This document shows positions 1 through 11,516 of a stretch of 64,000 nucleotides of DNA, piece after piece. A program made the position numbers and the translations under genes. Position 1 is the first letter of the stretch. Each line of letters starts with the position of its first letter. The notes under the pieces were generated by a model, which saw only the letters and a list, made by a program, of their open reading frames with translations, was not told the DNA's origin and ran no database searches. The stretch is taken from the NCBI GenBank assembly GCA_019925105.1, contig JAHGAU010000012.1, positions 62,001-126,000 of the forward strand. The letters are read 5' to 3'. The stretch is from Niebla homalea. Lineage: Eukaryota > Ascomycota > Lecanoromycetes > Lecanorales > Ramalinaceae.

Positions 1-1
1 T

Positions 2-787
2 CTCCTACGATGCTACTCGCTGTGCGATAAGCGCGTGCGCCTGCTGGTCCTTTTTGTCAAAGTGTGGGCCAAGAAGCGCAAGATTAACTCCGGATACGAG
101 AGCACCCTCTGTTCGTACGGCTACGTGCTCATGGTTCTGCACTATCTTATGAACGTGGCCTCGCCACCCATCATCCCTAACCTCCAACATTTTTTCCCCG
201 ATGGCCCATATTCGAGGTCCTCGCAGCCCACCGAGCTCGACGGCTATAACATCCGATTCTATCGCAACGAAGATGAGCTGTCTCGCCAAGCCTACCTCGG
301 CCATCTTCCTGGCGCATACAATCCCGCCTCTCTCGAAACCCTCATCCGTGGGTTCTTCTACTACTATGGTGGCAACGACAATTTCCGCACTTTTAGCTGG
401 ATGAAGGACTGCCTCTCTCTTCGTTCCATTGGGGGCATCGTATCCAAGGAAAGCAAAGGATGGACTGCCGCCAAGACTGAGATTGTCAATGCTGCTGGCG
501 GACCGAAAGAGACCAAGGATATCCGCCAGCGCTACCTCATTGCCATTGAAGATCCCTTTGAGACGCACCACAATGTTGGGCGTACTGTCAGCCATGATGG
601 CATTTGTGCAATTAGGGATGAATTTCGCAGAGCCCATAACATGATCACTCATGCTGGACACCCTGGTCCAAATGGGAAGAGGGAGTATCTGATGGAAGAG
701 CATGCCGGGAGACCCAATCTTCATTATCGATATTTCGGACCGAGGCCGCGCAAGAGGTCTGACCAGCAGCAAAAGCCACAGAAGTAG
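2..787 (+). CDS. Terminal nucleotidyltransferase, Cid1/poly(A)-polymerase type, 3' part
   Basis: The frame is open from base 2 to the stop at 785-787 and runs off the left edge, so the 5' end is missing. The first residues (LLRCYSLCDKRVRLLVLFVK) lead into VKVWAKKRKINS and SYGYVLMVLHYLMN, the C-terminal half of the nucleotidyltransferase core in Cid1/GLD-2-like non-canonical poly(A) polymerases. The PAP-associated domain follows (LIRGFFYYYGG, then SLRSIGGIVSKESKGWTAAK) and a closing block with YLIAIEDPFETHHNVGRTVS. The last ~25 residues are basic. By family these enzymes add A or U tails to RNA 3' ends. The catalytic GS and Asp residues would lie upstream, outside the window, so activity cannot be judged. 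No intron is needed in the visible part. The family call is firm; A versus U preference is unknown. Confidence 0.85.
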   Translation, partial: LLRCYSLCDKRVRLLVLFVKVWAKKRKINSGYESTLCSYGYVLMVLHYLMNVASPPIIPNLQHFFPDGPYSRSSQPTELDGYNIRFYRNEDELSRQAYLGHLPGAYNPASLETLIRGFFYYYGGNDNFRTFSWMKDCLSLRSIGGIVSKESKGWTAAKTEIVNAAGGPKETKDIRQRYLIAIEDPFETHHNVGRTVSHDGICAIRDEFRRAHNMITHAGHPGPNGKREYLMEEHAGRPNLHYRYFGPRPRKRSDQQQKPQK

Positions 788-1649
788 CAGAGTGATGGGT
801 GGGCCAAGGTTGGTAGTGCTGGCGGCAAGGCAAAAAGTGGAGATGTCAGCGATAGGAAGGAGCACGATGGCAAAAATATAGAAGCAGGGAAGGTGTGAAG
901 GAAGATGCTTGGAACAGGAATGCCTGATCTTCAAGCGAGTTGATACTTCTTTGAATACACCAGATCCTGGCGAGATTCTGTTCGTGGATGAGCCATGGCG
1001 GGTTCAGGTAGCTAATCACTTCCCCCCTTGTAGTTGCTACCAATTTGCTTTGGCAGAGCATGTATCGAGCCTCACTCGCAAATGTCATCCTTGCGTTTAG
1101 GAGATATGCAGCGTCCCTAGAGGAATGCTCGACTGCCAAATTGCGTCTTGCGAACAGCATTGAGTCTCCACTTGTTCGGGCCCTGCATCTAAGACATATC
1201 TATCTGTTGCATGTCAGCGAGGGTCAAGGGTCTCCCATGCGCCACCGCGATATTCCATAGTAGCCTGCGCCCAGCCGAAGTTCCATTTGGCTGAGAGTCA
1301 CCACCAAAAAGCTACCTTCATCAAGCACACTCTCCCATGGGACACCGCAGTCTCTGTGGGTGGAAAATTTTGATAGCCCCCTATACCCCGCCCGAAGGCT
1401 ACCTCGAAAGCTACCCTGAATGCTACCCCCCAGGCTAAAGGCCACCTCAACCAAATACATACCTTACATGCGCGATAGTGTTGGTGCGCGAAAGGGTGTA
1501 GATAGCTCCTTAAAAGCTCAGTGTACGACGGTGGTGAGGAGTGAAAGATACCTCAAAAACACTATGTACATTTGCACTAGTTCTAAACCATGGTAGAACA
1601 TAGTCTCCCGTGGGAGGGTGTACTTAGCGAGCGTGAAATTTATACAGAA
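788..1649. other. Intergenic, no gene seen; short tandem and palindromic motifs
   Basis: No convincing coding region. It holds a 12 bp tandem repeat (1398-1445) and the palindrome TCCCATGGGA near 1331, with close relatives near 1603 and 1949. Confidence 0.5.
1398..1445. repeat. 12-bp tandem repeat, about 3-4 units
   Basis: Units at 1398, 1410 and 1422 read gctacctcgaaa, gctaccctgaat and gctaccccccag; a decayed fourth begins at 1434. The sequence is not obviously coding. Confidence 0.6.
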
Positions 1650-1917
1650 CATGGCACTAAAAGTCCTGGACAACGCTAAAGTCTGAAAATTCTGTCATCT
1701 TCTTGACTTTGTATTTAAGTAAGTTTACATTATTCTATACAGCTCCTAAGGGAGTGCTCGCTCTGGAACGTGGTGGCCCAAATGTGGCTTCGAGCTTGGT
1801 CCCCTAAGGGGGGGTCGCCGGAACTCGATGTAATTTACTAAACACCCCAAGATTACACCGTAGGATTGATAATAATGGCAGCAGACTCTAGCGTTATCCA
1901 GGACTTTTAGTGCCATG
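1650..1917. mobile_element. MITE-like element with 35-bp terminal inverted repeats
   Basis: The left arm 1650-1684 starts catggcactaaaagtcctgg. The right arm 1883-1917 is its reverse complement with about 33 of 35 positions matching. The ~200 bp between them has no reading frame. Long, well-matched inverted ends around a short non-coding core are the hallmark of a MITE or a deleted DNA transposon. No clear target duplication was found at the ends, so the exact edges and the superfamily are uncertain. Confidence 0.6.
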
Positions 1918-2498
1918 CTTCGTACTTTGGCGTGGCGCGGTCTCCCGTGGGATACTGCAGTAGTCTAAGAAAACCCGTAGATTCGATTTGACATATTTCG
2001 ATCCCCTTGGGTTCAAGCGCATCGATCTTAGATCCGAAGCCAGCCTCTCAACCCTTCTCTCCTCGCAGACTCAATCGTCGAGAGACATCAAGAAACGATC
2101 CCGTCATTTCATATTTCCGATTCACTGGTAACCCTCGATCCACTCCAATCGACGACGACACACAAGATACCAACCAAATCGCGCCATCTTATCAATCCAG
2201 CAAAAATCAACAGGCTCGGCCAGATGTTGTTGACAGTATTGTGCTGCAGCAGGAAATCATCCGTTGCTTCACGGGACACATCGCAAGTCTTGCACCAGTG
2301 GTCATGACGGTGAGGCTCCACGGCGATTCAAAATGGCAAAGGGTTCGAAGAAAGGGGGGTCGGTTTATATCGGGCGAGATTTTAGACGTCAGCTCACATT
2401 GCGCTTGTCATGAGAAGCTTCCTGCTGCGTGACCTTGTGTGGTGGATCTCAAGTAATTCTGTCGACTGCCAAACCCTCGGGGTAGAACGACGTTTTTA

Positions 2499-2717
2499 CT
2501 ATCTGGTGCGCCAGTCGAGGTCTAGGTTGAACGAGTGATTAAGATGTTCTCTTCCATTGGGTTCGCCGTGGATGATGTCAGGCAGCTCTAGGAGTTCGAG
2601 CAATGGGGCGTCATAGCCCTCTTCAAATATAAATGGGGCGTCGTCGGGGAACCAAAGATCTGGCCGTTTACTGACGGGGCTTATGAGCTTCCCGCTGATG
2701 ACGCCTGGAGGTACCCC
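2499..2717 (-). pseudogene. Possible terminal exon of an unknown gene
   Basis: The minus strand is open for about 72 codons between an in-frame stop at 2718-2720 and the stop at 2499-2501. The translation has protein-like composition (for example PDLWFPDDAPFIFEEGYDAP and LLELLELPDIIHGE, ending NLDLDWRTR). There is no start codon and no well-supported splice acceptor was identified. It could be the last exon of a decayed gene or a chance frame. I do not recognise the family. Confidence 0.25.
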
Positions 2718-2720
2718 TCA

Positions 2721-4259
2721 TGGGGAGCATTCTGTAGATTTTCCTACAGTGTCTGGGATAGAGATCTCATATTACTCATTATTTGGTATGCCGCCTTCGT
2801 TGAGCTCCAAAGATCTACCTCATGTGTAAGGCAAATGTCGTCGGCGCTCGTATCTCGTGGCCTAGATGAGATTAGCCTGTGCAGTGTTCACTGATGGTGT
2901 CGATAATTCTTTTGGGTCCCCGTGAGGGATAGGACGACTCCATCGCCATGAGTTCCACGCATCAAACTTGTTATGGGCTGCCGTGTTGAGACCATCATTG
3001 ATCCACGGATGCCCACGGTGGGATTTCTGCTCTCTCCGACGAGTAGGATCACCAATTCCGATGCATCACTTACAAGCAAACGGAACACGACTTCTCATGT
3101 TCGACTGAGTAGTGGGTGCCAGCAAATCGTGAATCTTACGCGCATTGCTGCCGTCACATCCTTCTTGGCGCAGGTCCTTCTTCCCTAGCAGATGATTCTT
3201 GCCGACAGTCCTATGGCTTTCGGCGTTCTACTTCACTTGAGCACATCTCTCCGATGATTGGTATATCTGTGCTGTACCTGTATGATTCACAGTCTTCTTT
3301 TGGCTCAAAAGTCTTGTTTTGGGACGTTGAGATGTCGATCCTCCCTTAATTTCGCCGGCCACGACTGATCTTGATTCTACTGTAGTCTGACAGATATTGT
3401 CTCCAGAAGAGCGGTGCAGATCGCTCATGCTGACAGATTCAGGTAATGGGAAATCTACCCACCAGGATGTAAGGTGCAGGCGCATGCGGAACAAGCGAGC
3501 ATGAGCAACGATCTGGCCTTATGTAGTGTGATTAAGGCCAGCGAAAGTGCGGGAGAATTCACTGCCGGCTCTGAAAGATCGATCAGCGTTTGTTGGAGCC
3601 GTCATACTTATTTCGAGGTCTTGTCGTGACATCTATGCTGTTATCGTAATGTGCATATCCAAGCACCGACGAAAACCCTCATACTAGTTTCATACACGTT
3701 TCATGCAGCCACGTCAGCGGAACAAAGCGATACCATCTTGGGGCTTTGCGAATGTGTCAACATACATGAAACAGGGTAAGAGCCGAAGTTGCCCATATTC
3801 ATCTAACGAATGATCTCCAAGTCTCCATGACAATCAGCGATCAGCATGCATACTGGCCTGCTCGCTGCGCGTCATTACCGGTGCGACAGCTGTCGTTGAC
3901 CAGTGCGACCAAGTTTAGTAGCGTGATGGTGGGTCAGATCGACCAAAAAGTTTCTTGTTTCTGCGAGTGCCAGCCTCGCAGAATTTTTAGCGTCGTGCTT
4001 CTACTGAGAAAAGCAAAGAATGGGGAGCGCATTGGATGGGGCGACTTCCATGCTGGATGAAAGTAGCATACACAGTGTTTGACGCATAAATCAGGGTGCC
4101 CCTCTCCTATTTTCCCGATTTCTCTTTCCCTTCACTTACACACCTGTTCCTGATCGTGTTCTCTTAGTTTTCAGGCGCTCAGTCGCAATATCCTGTCAGC
4201 ACGTTCTTGCACCATATCGGATTGAATTGTCAAGCAAAGGAAATTTCACTTTTCTCTCA
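2721..4259. other. Intergenic, no supported gene
   Basis: Normal base composition with several short frames, none with recognisable motifs or a plausible intron-exon structure. The last ~170 bases are the pyrimidine-rich leader of P1. Confidence 0.5.
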
Positions 4260-4911
4260 ATGACACCTCATATTCCTGGCTCCAACAACCACGTACGAGG
4301 GCAGAAGATATCAAAACGCCTTGAGCAATCCTTCATGTATCTCGAAAAGCATTTTGATGGTGAGGGTTTCTCTCTCTTATCAACTGCCTCTCTCGAAACT
4401 TCTTCGCTCGGTCCTTCTCTTCACGAGCTGTGAGAACAATATTAGTCAATCAATGCTCCACGACACGCAACACCGTCACCTATATATCTAACATCCTGCT
4501 CTTCAAGATCAATGTTCGAGCGAGCAAACCATCGCGGTACCGTCACTGATAATCGTATTTGCACAGATGCCAAAGAGTTACCAGACCCTTCTTCATACCC
4601 CAAATTCCTAGATTTGACCTCACCTCCTGGAAAAAAAACCTTATAGAAGTTCTACTCCTTACAGAGACGGACAAATGAGAGATAGGCCTTGGCCGACGAG
4701 CAGGGGTCCCTCCAAGCAGGTCAGACGCAGACACGAGACCTCCACGCCGCCTGATATTAAGTCTGCCATGACGGTAACTTCAATGCTTCAGCGTTGGAAA
4801 GATGAGGCGGCCGTCCAAGGGCCGTATCATGACATCAAGGAGGTTGTCAATAAGGCCCCTTCGAAGACTTGCATGGAGAAATCAAGGAAGCCTCAAAAGA
4901 CTCTCCACTAA
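4260..4911 (+). pseudogene. P1: two-exon gene with one frameshift, paralogue of P2
   Basis: Exon 1 is 4260-4359 (ATG at 4260), the intron 4360-4566 (GTGAGG...CAG) and exon 2 4567-4911. Exon 1 ends SFMYLEKHFD with a phase-1 splice, exactly where P2 ends RFMPFEKPFD. Exon 2 starts with a block holding LPDPSSYPKFLDLTSPP, matching LPDPRSHPKHLDRDLPTSP of P2. The frame then hits a stop just after a run of eight A (4631-4638). With one base fewer the frame continues through WPTSRGPSKQVRRR and MLQRWKDEAAVQGPYHDIKE to the stop at 4911, again matching P2 (LERWLDEPVTAGPYHAIDGV). So this is a broken copy, or a homopolymer sequencing error. The product is small and basic, of unknown function. No domain was recognised. 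Confidence 0.6.
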
Positions 4912-5525
4912 TACCTTGGGAAGAAGAGCGTTCTTCTGCCATGCGAACATAACGGGATCCTAGAATGATGGCAACTTGGGTTGTGTTATCAGTCATTCGC
5001 ACAATTTCTGCTCAGGAATGCTGCGATCATAGGCAGGAGAGTATTGCAGATTACGGGTGAGTCTAACAAGACAATACCAATGACCTTGCTCACCTATCCT
5101 CAGCTCTCAGCTTTTATGTCAATGCATTCAGCGTATGGAGAGATCTGATGCATGTTGAATCGATGATATTGTGCTTGAAGGGACACTTACTGCTGATCCT
5201 GAATAATCAGAAGTTAGAAGTTGAATAGATGAAGGATACTTGGCTTGATATCTACTATGCGAAATGTCGTGGGCGCACGAGTCTACGAATCTAAGTCTAG
5301 TTACCCTGAAGCCATGGAGGCGGACATTTGGTTTGTCAAATTTACCGTCAGCACTGGACTTACAGTAATTTCACTTACGACAGAAAAAATGAAAGGCTCC
5401 AGCAGCGACGAGGAGGTATGATCAACAATTATGTAAGCCTACCGTTAGGGCCCTTTTGTGGGTAAGGGCTGAGAGCTGAGACTACCGCGCCGCTGCGGGG
5501 AAAGAGCCCTCTTTCGGATTAGGGC
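4912..5525. other. Host intergenic DNA, no gene seen
   Basis: Normal composition with no supported gene. Its last five bases, agggc, are the target duplication of the adjacent retroelement. Confidence 0.5.
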
Positions 5526-5688
5526 TGTCATGGTTCCAGCAGGCCTTGCTCCCAGCCTCGGCCTACTTGCCCCATGAGGACTAGCTCCTTGGCACCCACA
5601 CTCATATAATGGGTGCATCCTGTACCATAGATACCACTATAGCTATTATTCCGTTCATAGCTAGACCTTATATATTAGTTCCCTAATA
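5526..5688 (+). repeat. SLE-1 5' LTR
   Basis: 163 bp. The outer two thirds are almost unmutated; the inner end shows CCCTGACA changed to ccctaata. Confidence 0.85.
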
Positions 5689-6834
5689 TAATAATAGCTA
5701 TCCTTATATATAAAAGGTTAATTATAAGCCTCTTAATATTCGTATTTTATTAAAATAATATTATTAAAGTGGTACGACGTATACTTTAATTAATAAGTTA
5801 ACCAGTTAATTAGTAAGTTATATAGTAAGCACATATTATAAGCTTATAAAACGTTAATAGCTACAGGAACCAAGAGTAAAAACTTTTATAGGCCGGAATA
5901 ATTAATAATTAAATAGACGGTTAATATTAATAATAATTAAGTTAATAAAACTTAAAATAAGGACGAAACCAAGAATAAGGATAATTAAGTTAAAAGAAAA
6001 ACGTTTAAGACGATACCGTAAATAAGCCTGTCGTTAAAATCTTTTTAAGCCGTATAACGAATACGTACTTAATTACCCTGCCCGTAATATAAAGTATTAA
6101 TACTTTAATTTTTCGACTTTATAAATAAGTTTATCGATAAATTAATAGATTAATATTTAAGTAAGTTATTAATTAATTAATAAGCTTATTATAATAACGT
6201 TTAATTTCTTAATTAACGGATAAATCGATTTCGTTATCTTTATAAAATTTATAGTAAATATATTATTAATACGTTATAAGCTTATAAAACGCTAATAATT
6301 ACGGGGCCCTTAATAGGGTAGCTTATAGGCCGGAATAGTTAATAACTGGATAAACGGTTAATATTAATAATAATATTAATAAGGGTAATATTAAAAATAA
6401 AATAAAAGCAGGGAAAAATCTATATTTATAAGTACGACGATAATATTAAGGGTAAGAGCCTTATTTACGGTATTACGGGTAAAAGTTACTATTATAACTT
6501 TGGCTTACCTACTGGTTACCTCGTTAATCACTTTAATTATAATAGCGTTTTCAATAATAACTTTATATTAAACTCCTTTTTATTAAGAAGTATATAACTC
6601 GGCTTTACCCCGGAGATTACGTTAATCGATTTAATTTAAATCGATTTTTTTACCTTTTTTAATTAAATTTTTAGGAGCTTTTTTTACCCGGGTTGCTCGG
6701 CCTTTATTACTTAATTATTACGCTTATTAAAGGTAATATCCATATACTCGGTGGTTTCTTTAAGGCTATACCCAGGTCCGATAAAAGTGGTTTTAATTTA
6801 AGTAATAAGAGCTTACCGTCGTAAAGGGGGATCG

Positions 6835-6997
6835 TATTATGGTTCCAGCAGGCCTTGCTCTTAGCCTCGGCCTACTTACCCTATAAGGACTAGCTCCTTA
6901 GCACTTACACTCATATGATGGGTACATCCTGTACCATAAACACCATTATAGCTATTATTCCGTTCATAGCTAGACCTCATATATCAGTTCCCTGACA
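6835..6997 (+). repeat. SLE-1 3' LTR
   Basis: 163 bp. The inner start TGTCATGG is mutated to tattatgg while the outer end ccctgaca is intact: the mirror image of the 5' LTR. Confidence 0.85.
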
Positions 6998-7030
6998 AGG
7001 GCTGCCCCGGCCGCGTCTGACTTCAGTGTA

Positions 7031-7188
7031 ACTGTCAACTGTGCTTTCCGGTTTTGGGGGAATTTGCTGTATTTGCTAGTGTCTTGGCCTCCAGCCCCCA
7101 TAGGTAGATTTCCTTCCTACAGGTAGATTTACTTATTATACATTTATCCTATTATTAAGAACGTATATAAGTAGTTTACTTTTTTAAC
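7031..7188 (+). repeat. Direct repeat DR1 at the left edge of the RIP block
   Basis: Matches 46287-46452 in the same orientation. Here the left half is unmutated (ccggttttgggggaattt) and the right half RIP-like (tatcctattattaag). The copy at 46.3 kb shows the reverse pattern. Confidence 0.75.
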
Positions 7189-7530
7189 GACCATAATATG
7201 AATCTTAAGGTACCTTAAGTAATATAATTAATTTTATATTTACTTTGATATTTATTAATAGCCGTTTATTAACTATAATTAATTCATATTTACTTTACTT
7301 AAATCCTATTAAGATTTATTATTACTTTTATCTTCATTATTAAAGCATATTATTAATATTATTAAATATATTTCCTAAACATTAAAATAGAGGAAAAAGT
7401 ATTAATTAATATATTAACTTAATAACTATGTTATTAAAGTACTTAATTATTATTAACCTTAACTTAATAAGTAACCTTTATTATCGTTATAAATTAACTA
7501 TTAATTATTAATAACGATCTCCTTTATTAT
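7189..7530. other. AT-rich RIP-mutated sequence, unassigned
   Basis: Rich in TA with few CA or TG dinucleotides. No element boundary or coding trace was recognised. Confidence 0.4.
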
Positions 7531-10500
7531 TGTTAAGGTTCAGGGTTTTTAATAGCTCAGGAATAAGCCCTACCGGGCCTACCCCGGGCCAAACCCGGGG
7601 TTAATCCGGTACCCAGGAGTGTCACTGACTGGGTATATTAGGGCCTTTAGCCCCTTCACTTTTACACCTTTATACTTTAATATCTTTAATTATACGCAAT
7701 ATACCCTTTACCTTTTAATTACCTTAAAGGGGCTTATACTTTAATATTATATTAAAATTAATTTATTTACGCCCTCGTAAGGAGTAGCGAGGTAAAATAA
7801 AGGTTTTTATGAATAATACTTATTAATAACCGACGGTGAACCGACAGTTAAAAACGGTATTAAATAGGCGGTAATTACGGTTAAAATATACGGCGATTAA
7901 TATCCGGACGGGCCATAAAAAAACGTTAATAATTAAAACGGCAAGTTATAATAATTTTAAATAAATAAATATTAATTCTATTAAGCTATATAAAGAATCG
8001 ATTTAAAAGTTAAACCTTAATAAGGGGATTTAAAGGCTATAAATAAAGTAAACCTTAAAAGAATTACTATAAATTTAATTAAAAATAGGCTTATAAGAGC
8101 CTACAGAATCCTTATTAATTTTTTTATTTATTAAAATTTTTAATTAAAATATTTAATCTTATATTTACTTTATAATATAAGGTATTTAATACCCGGAAGA
8201 AAACATACTTTAATGAGTATGCTATAATATAGGGGAGCAATATTAAATTTTACTATAATATAAATTTTATTATTCTATTTTACGGTATTACCTTTATAAT
8301 ACGGAATCCGCTTAACGGAAAAGTTAAAAACCCTATTTTTTCCACTCTTCTTAATTTTTTCTTTTATTTACGTTTATTTTTTACTTATTTTAATTTATTT
8401 TTAATTTTTCTTTTATTTATCAAAACTATAAATAATAAACTTTAATAGCCTTCTTTATTAAAGGCCTTTACGTTTAGATATAACTTACGAAGCGGTTCTT
8501 AAGGGGATTCCGATTAATTAATATAATTTATTGAGGATAAAGTTTTTTCTTTTCATAATAAAAAAAAATGAGGACTTAATAGATTACTTAATAACCGGGA
8601 ATCCGGTATTAAATAATAATTACGGAAAATATAAAGATTCTTTTACTTATTAACGTTATTATAAATTAAAGGGTACCGCCTTAAAAAAATTAATTAAGTA
8701 TTCTTTATATTTTATAAAGATTTACGCTTATTTTACTTTTTAATCCGTATTATTTAAGAAATTTAAGGAATTTTTAAAGTAATTAAACCTTCTATATTAA
8801 GAACGTAATATTGGTATATAATATTATAAGGACGTAAATAACGATATATAAGTCCTTTAAATAGGATTTAATAATATTAAGAAGGATTTATAATTAAAAA
8901 TAAATCAAAATACCTGTTTATGATAATAAAGTTACGGAGGTTCCTTTTTTTTTTTTTTTTTAGAAAACTTAAACCGTTTTAAAATGTTAAAAATCCGTAA
9001 CCGTAAATTAAAAGGTTAAAATATAAACCTTATGATTTTTGACGGAATAATTGAACCTTTTTATTTTACCGATTTACGGTATCCTTTACTTTTTACGAGA
9101 AGTTTAAGTTAATTAAAATTAAGGACCTTAAACTTTTTATAAAGCAAAATTATAATCAATACCGTTTTTTTAAAATACCGCGTTATTATTAAGCTTTAAA
9201 TAAACGAAGATTAATATCCGATTATATAGATTTAAGTCGGTTATATCTTAACATTATTAAATTTTAAAGTCCTTAAATAATTAAAAACGGAATATAATAA
9301 GGACTCTTTATTAAGCTTTTAAACTTTTAAGGAATTCTGGGTTTTTTTAAATTCAATTTTTAAAAATACTAATTAAAAAAAAAAAAGATTAAATCAATAA
9401 TTTTTAAGCTTTAAGAATATTAAGTAAGGATAAATTTATAACGTTGTATTTTAACTTTATTCACTCAATCAAAATTTTTAGATACGTAAATCTTAAGAAG
9501 AACCCGAAAATTATAATTTATGAATTAATTATCCGATTCCTTAATTAACTTTATAAGAATTTCCTTTAAGGAAATTATAACTTAAATAATTTAAACAAAA
9601 CCCCGGTATATTTCAAAAAAATAAACGGTTTCTAACGTTTAGAATATTACCGTTAATAAAAAATCTTTAAGCCGAGTAAAATCCTTATTAAGGAAATTAA
9701 GGAGACTATAAAAACCCGTATTATTTCCTTTAAATTCCCCGGTAAAATAAAAAGTTTCGGAGGGTCTAAGTTCCAATAAATTACTCCCGCTATTATGAAA
9801 TTAATTTTCCCTCCGGATGTTAAATACTTTATTTATTAAGGGAATTATTTTTAAGTTAATTATTTTAACCGTTAATATAACCGAAACAATACTTAAGAAT
9901 ATTCCGTTTAAGTTTATTATATTATTTTTAACTTAAATAAGAGTTTACCCGTAATTAAAACGGCCGGGTCTTTTATATCTTTAAAAATACCTTATTCAAT
10001 AACTTAAACGGATTATTAATAAAAGATTAAGCTTTATAAAAGTTATTATAAAAAATAGAAACGTATATTATTTCTAAATTTTAACGATTAAATATATTAA
10101 TAATATTCAAAATTTTTTAACGTTTAAAATAATAAACTTTAGATTATTATCGGGTTTAGAAGCTAAGGAAATTGATATTTTCCTTTATTTTTCTTAGTTA
10201 ATTTAAACGTTATTAATTATTATTTTATTAATAAATGAACTATTTTATGAATTTACGTAATACTTTAAATTTCTTGTTTAATCCTTTTTTAACTTAAGTT
10301 TATTTAAGATTACAAGGGTAAATACTTACGATTTATTATTTATATAATTTATCCCCGGATTATTATAAAAATTCACTTAAAAAGCTAATCTTTTATATTT
10401 ATTACCCGATTTAAGATATATAATACGATCCTTAATAAAATTTGGATAAAACGGTATTACGTATTCGTTTATTCTATAATTAATAAGATATTCTTTATAT

Positions 10501-11310
10501 TAAATTAATATAATTACAAAAACAAATTAATTATTAAAACGTAAAGTTTATTCCGGAATTCCTTTAAACTATAGCTTTAATTTATTAAGCCTTAAACGTA
10601 TTCCTTAAAAGTAAAAAATTAAAGTTATTTAAAGTCCCGTAAAAGGAATAAAACCATCCTTTAAGCCCCAGGAAAAAAAGAAAAAAGCTTAAAATAATCT
10701 TTTTTCCCCTGAGCTTATTAAAGAAAAAAGGTTTTTTTTAATTAAAGTTATTAAAGCGGTAACTTTCTATATTATTATAAGTATTAGAAGGAAAAAGGGA
10801 TTAAAACCTTTTATATTTTTATAATGGACTTAAATAATTACTCAAATTTCCTTAATAATACTTTAATTAATATCTCGGTTATAATAACCTACAAAAATAA
10901 CTTTACGGAGGAAATAACCCTTAAAAATAAAATCATAATTAACCTCCCGGCCGAATATTATAATTTTAAGGATATCTTTAATCACGTAATAGTAAATAAA
11001 TTACCCTTATATCGGAATTCTAATTATAAGATTAATTTAACCTCGGAAGGGTTTTTATCCCGGATTTATATTTATCCGCTTTTAAGCTATAGACTTTAAA
11101 GATTAAAGGAATATATTACTAAAAACTTAAAAAAGATTTATTAAGCTTAATAAAACCCTTTATAAATCGTTTATCCATTTTATTTTTAAATTTATCGGCG
11201 ACCTATAACTATACGTAAATTACCGTAATATTAACCTTATTATTAAAAAAAACTAATACCTTATTCCCTTAATTAAGGAAATATTATTCCGAATTACTGA
11301 TTATAACTTA
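7531..11310 (+). mobile_element. Gypsy-A: 5' part of a RIP-degraded Ty3/Gypsy retrotransposon
   Basis: The LTR starts at 7531 (tgttaaggttcaggg, a mutated TGTCAGGGTTCAGGG) and aligns with the inverted LTR ending at 39781. It contains a GC-rich palindrome near 7575-7610. The interior aligns in reverse with Gypsy-B (for example 7980-8080 with 39240-39330). About 3.4 kb from the LTR start comes the pol region described below, at the same spacing as in Gypsy-B. Similarity to Gypsy-B is lost near 11310, in the middle of the reverse transcriptase, so the 3' half is missing or displaced. Stop codons are everywhere. Confidence 0.75.
10824..11310 (+). pseudogene. Gypsy-A reverse transcriptase fragment
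   Basis: The longest open piece (10824-11099) has LPAEYYNFKDIFN and KLPLYRNSNYKINL, matching the conserved entry to fungal Gypsy RT (LP-EY-F-DVF, then KLPPHR-YDHKI-L). After a stop, a degraded version of the VDYR-LN motif follows near 11205 (LYVNYRNINLII) and the YLIP block. Downstream motifs of the palm domain were not found. Many codons are changed by C-to-T and G-to-A, and several CAA or TGG codons appear as TAA or TAG. It is non-functional. Confidence 0.75.
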
Positions 11311-11516
11311 AGCCCTATATTTATAATATTGGTCTTTATAATTAATATAAGTTTAAAGGTTATAATAGCCGCTATTATACCGTAAGATTATATTATTAAT
11401 AAAGCGTTAACGTTTTAATTAAATATAATTCCCGGATAAGCTTATTAAAAAAATATATAAAATAATACGTAAGCTTAATTAAACATTATAACCCCGGAAA
11501 AATCTATTTATTATTA
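11311..11516. other. Unassigned AT-rich junction between Gypsy-A and LINE-1
   Basis: No similarity to Gypsy-B or to either LINE was recognised. Confidence 0.35.

Larger units (their letters stand above)
5526..6997 (+). mobile_element. SLE-1: short non-autonomous LTR retroelement (TRIM-like)
   Basis: Two 163 bp LTRs at 5526-5688 and 6835-6997 bound a ~1.15 kb non-coding interior. The element is flanked by a perfect 5 bp target duplication, agggc (5521-5525 and 6998-7002). The LTR starts TGTCATGG and ends CCCTGACA; the 3' LTR start and 5' LTR end carry G-to-A and C-to-T changes. A purine tract ending gtaaagggggatcg lies directly before the 3' LTR. The interior is heavily RIP-mutated compared with the clean copy at 26164-27690. 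Movement would need enzymes from an autonomous relative. Confidence 0.9.

Noticed and set aside
2007..2432. 141-codon frame opening at TTG
   Set aside because: No ATG near the start, no domain, composition not clearly coding; a chance frame is as likely.
5526..6997. SLE LTR pairs considered as MITE inverted repeats
   Set aside because: The 163 bp ends are direct, not inverted, repeats, with TG/CA ends, purine tract and 5 bp target duplications: LTR elements.
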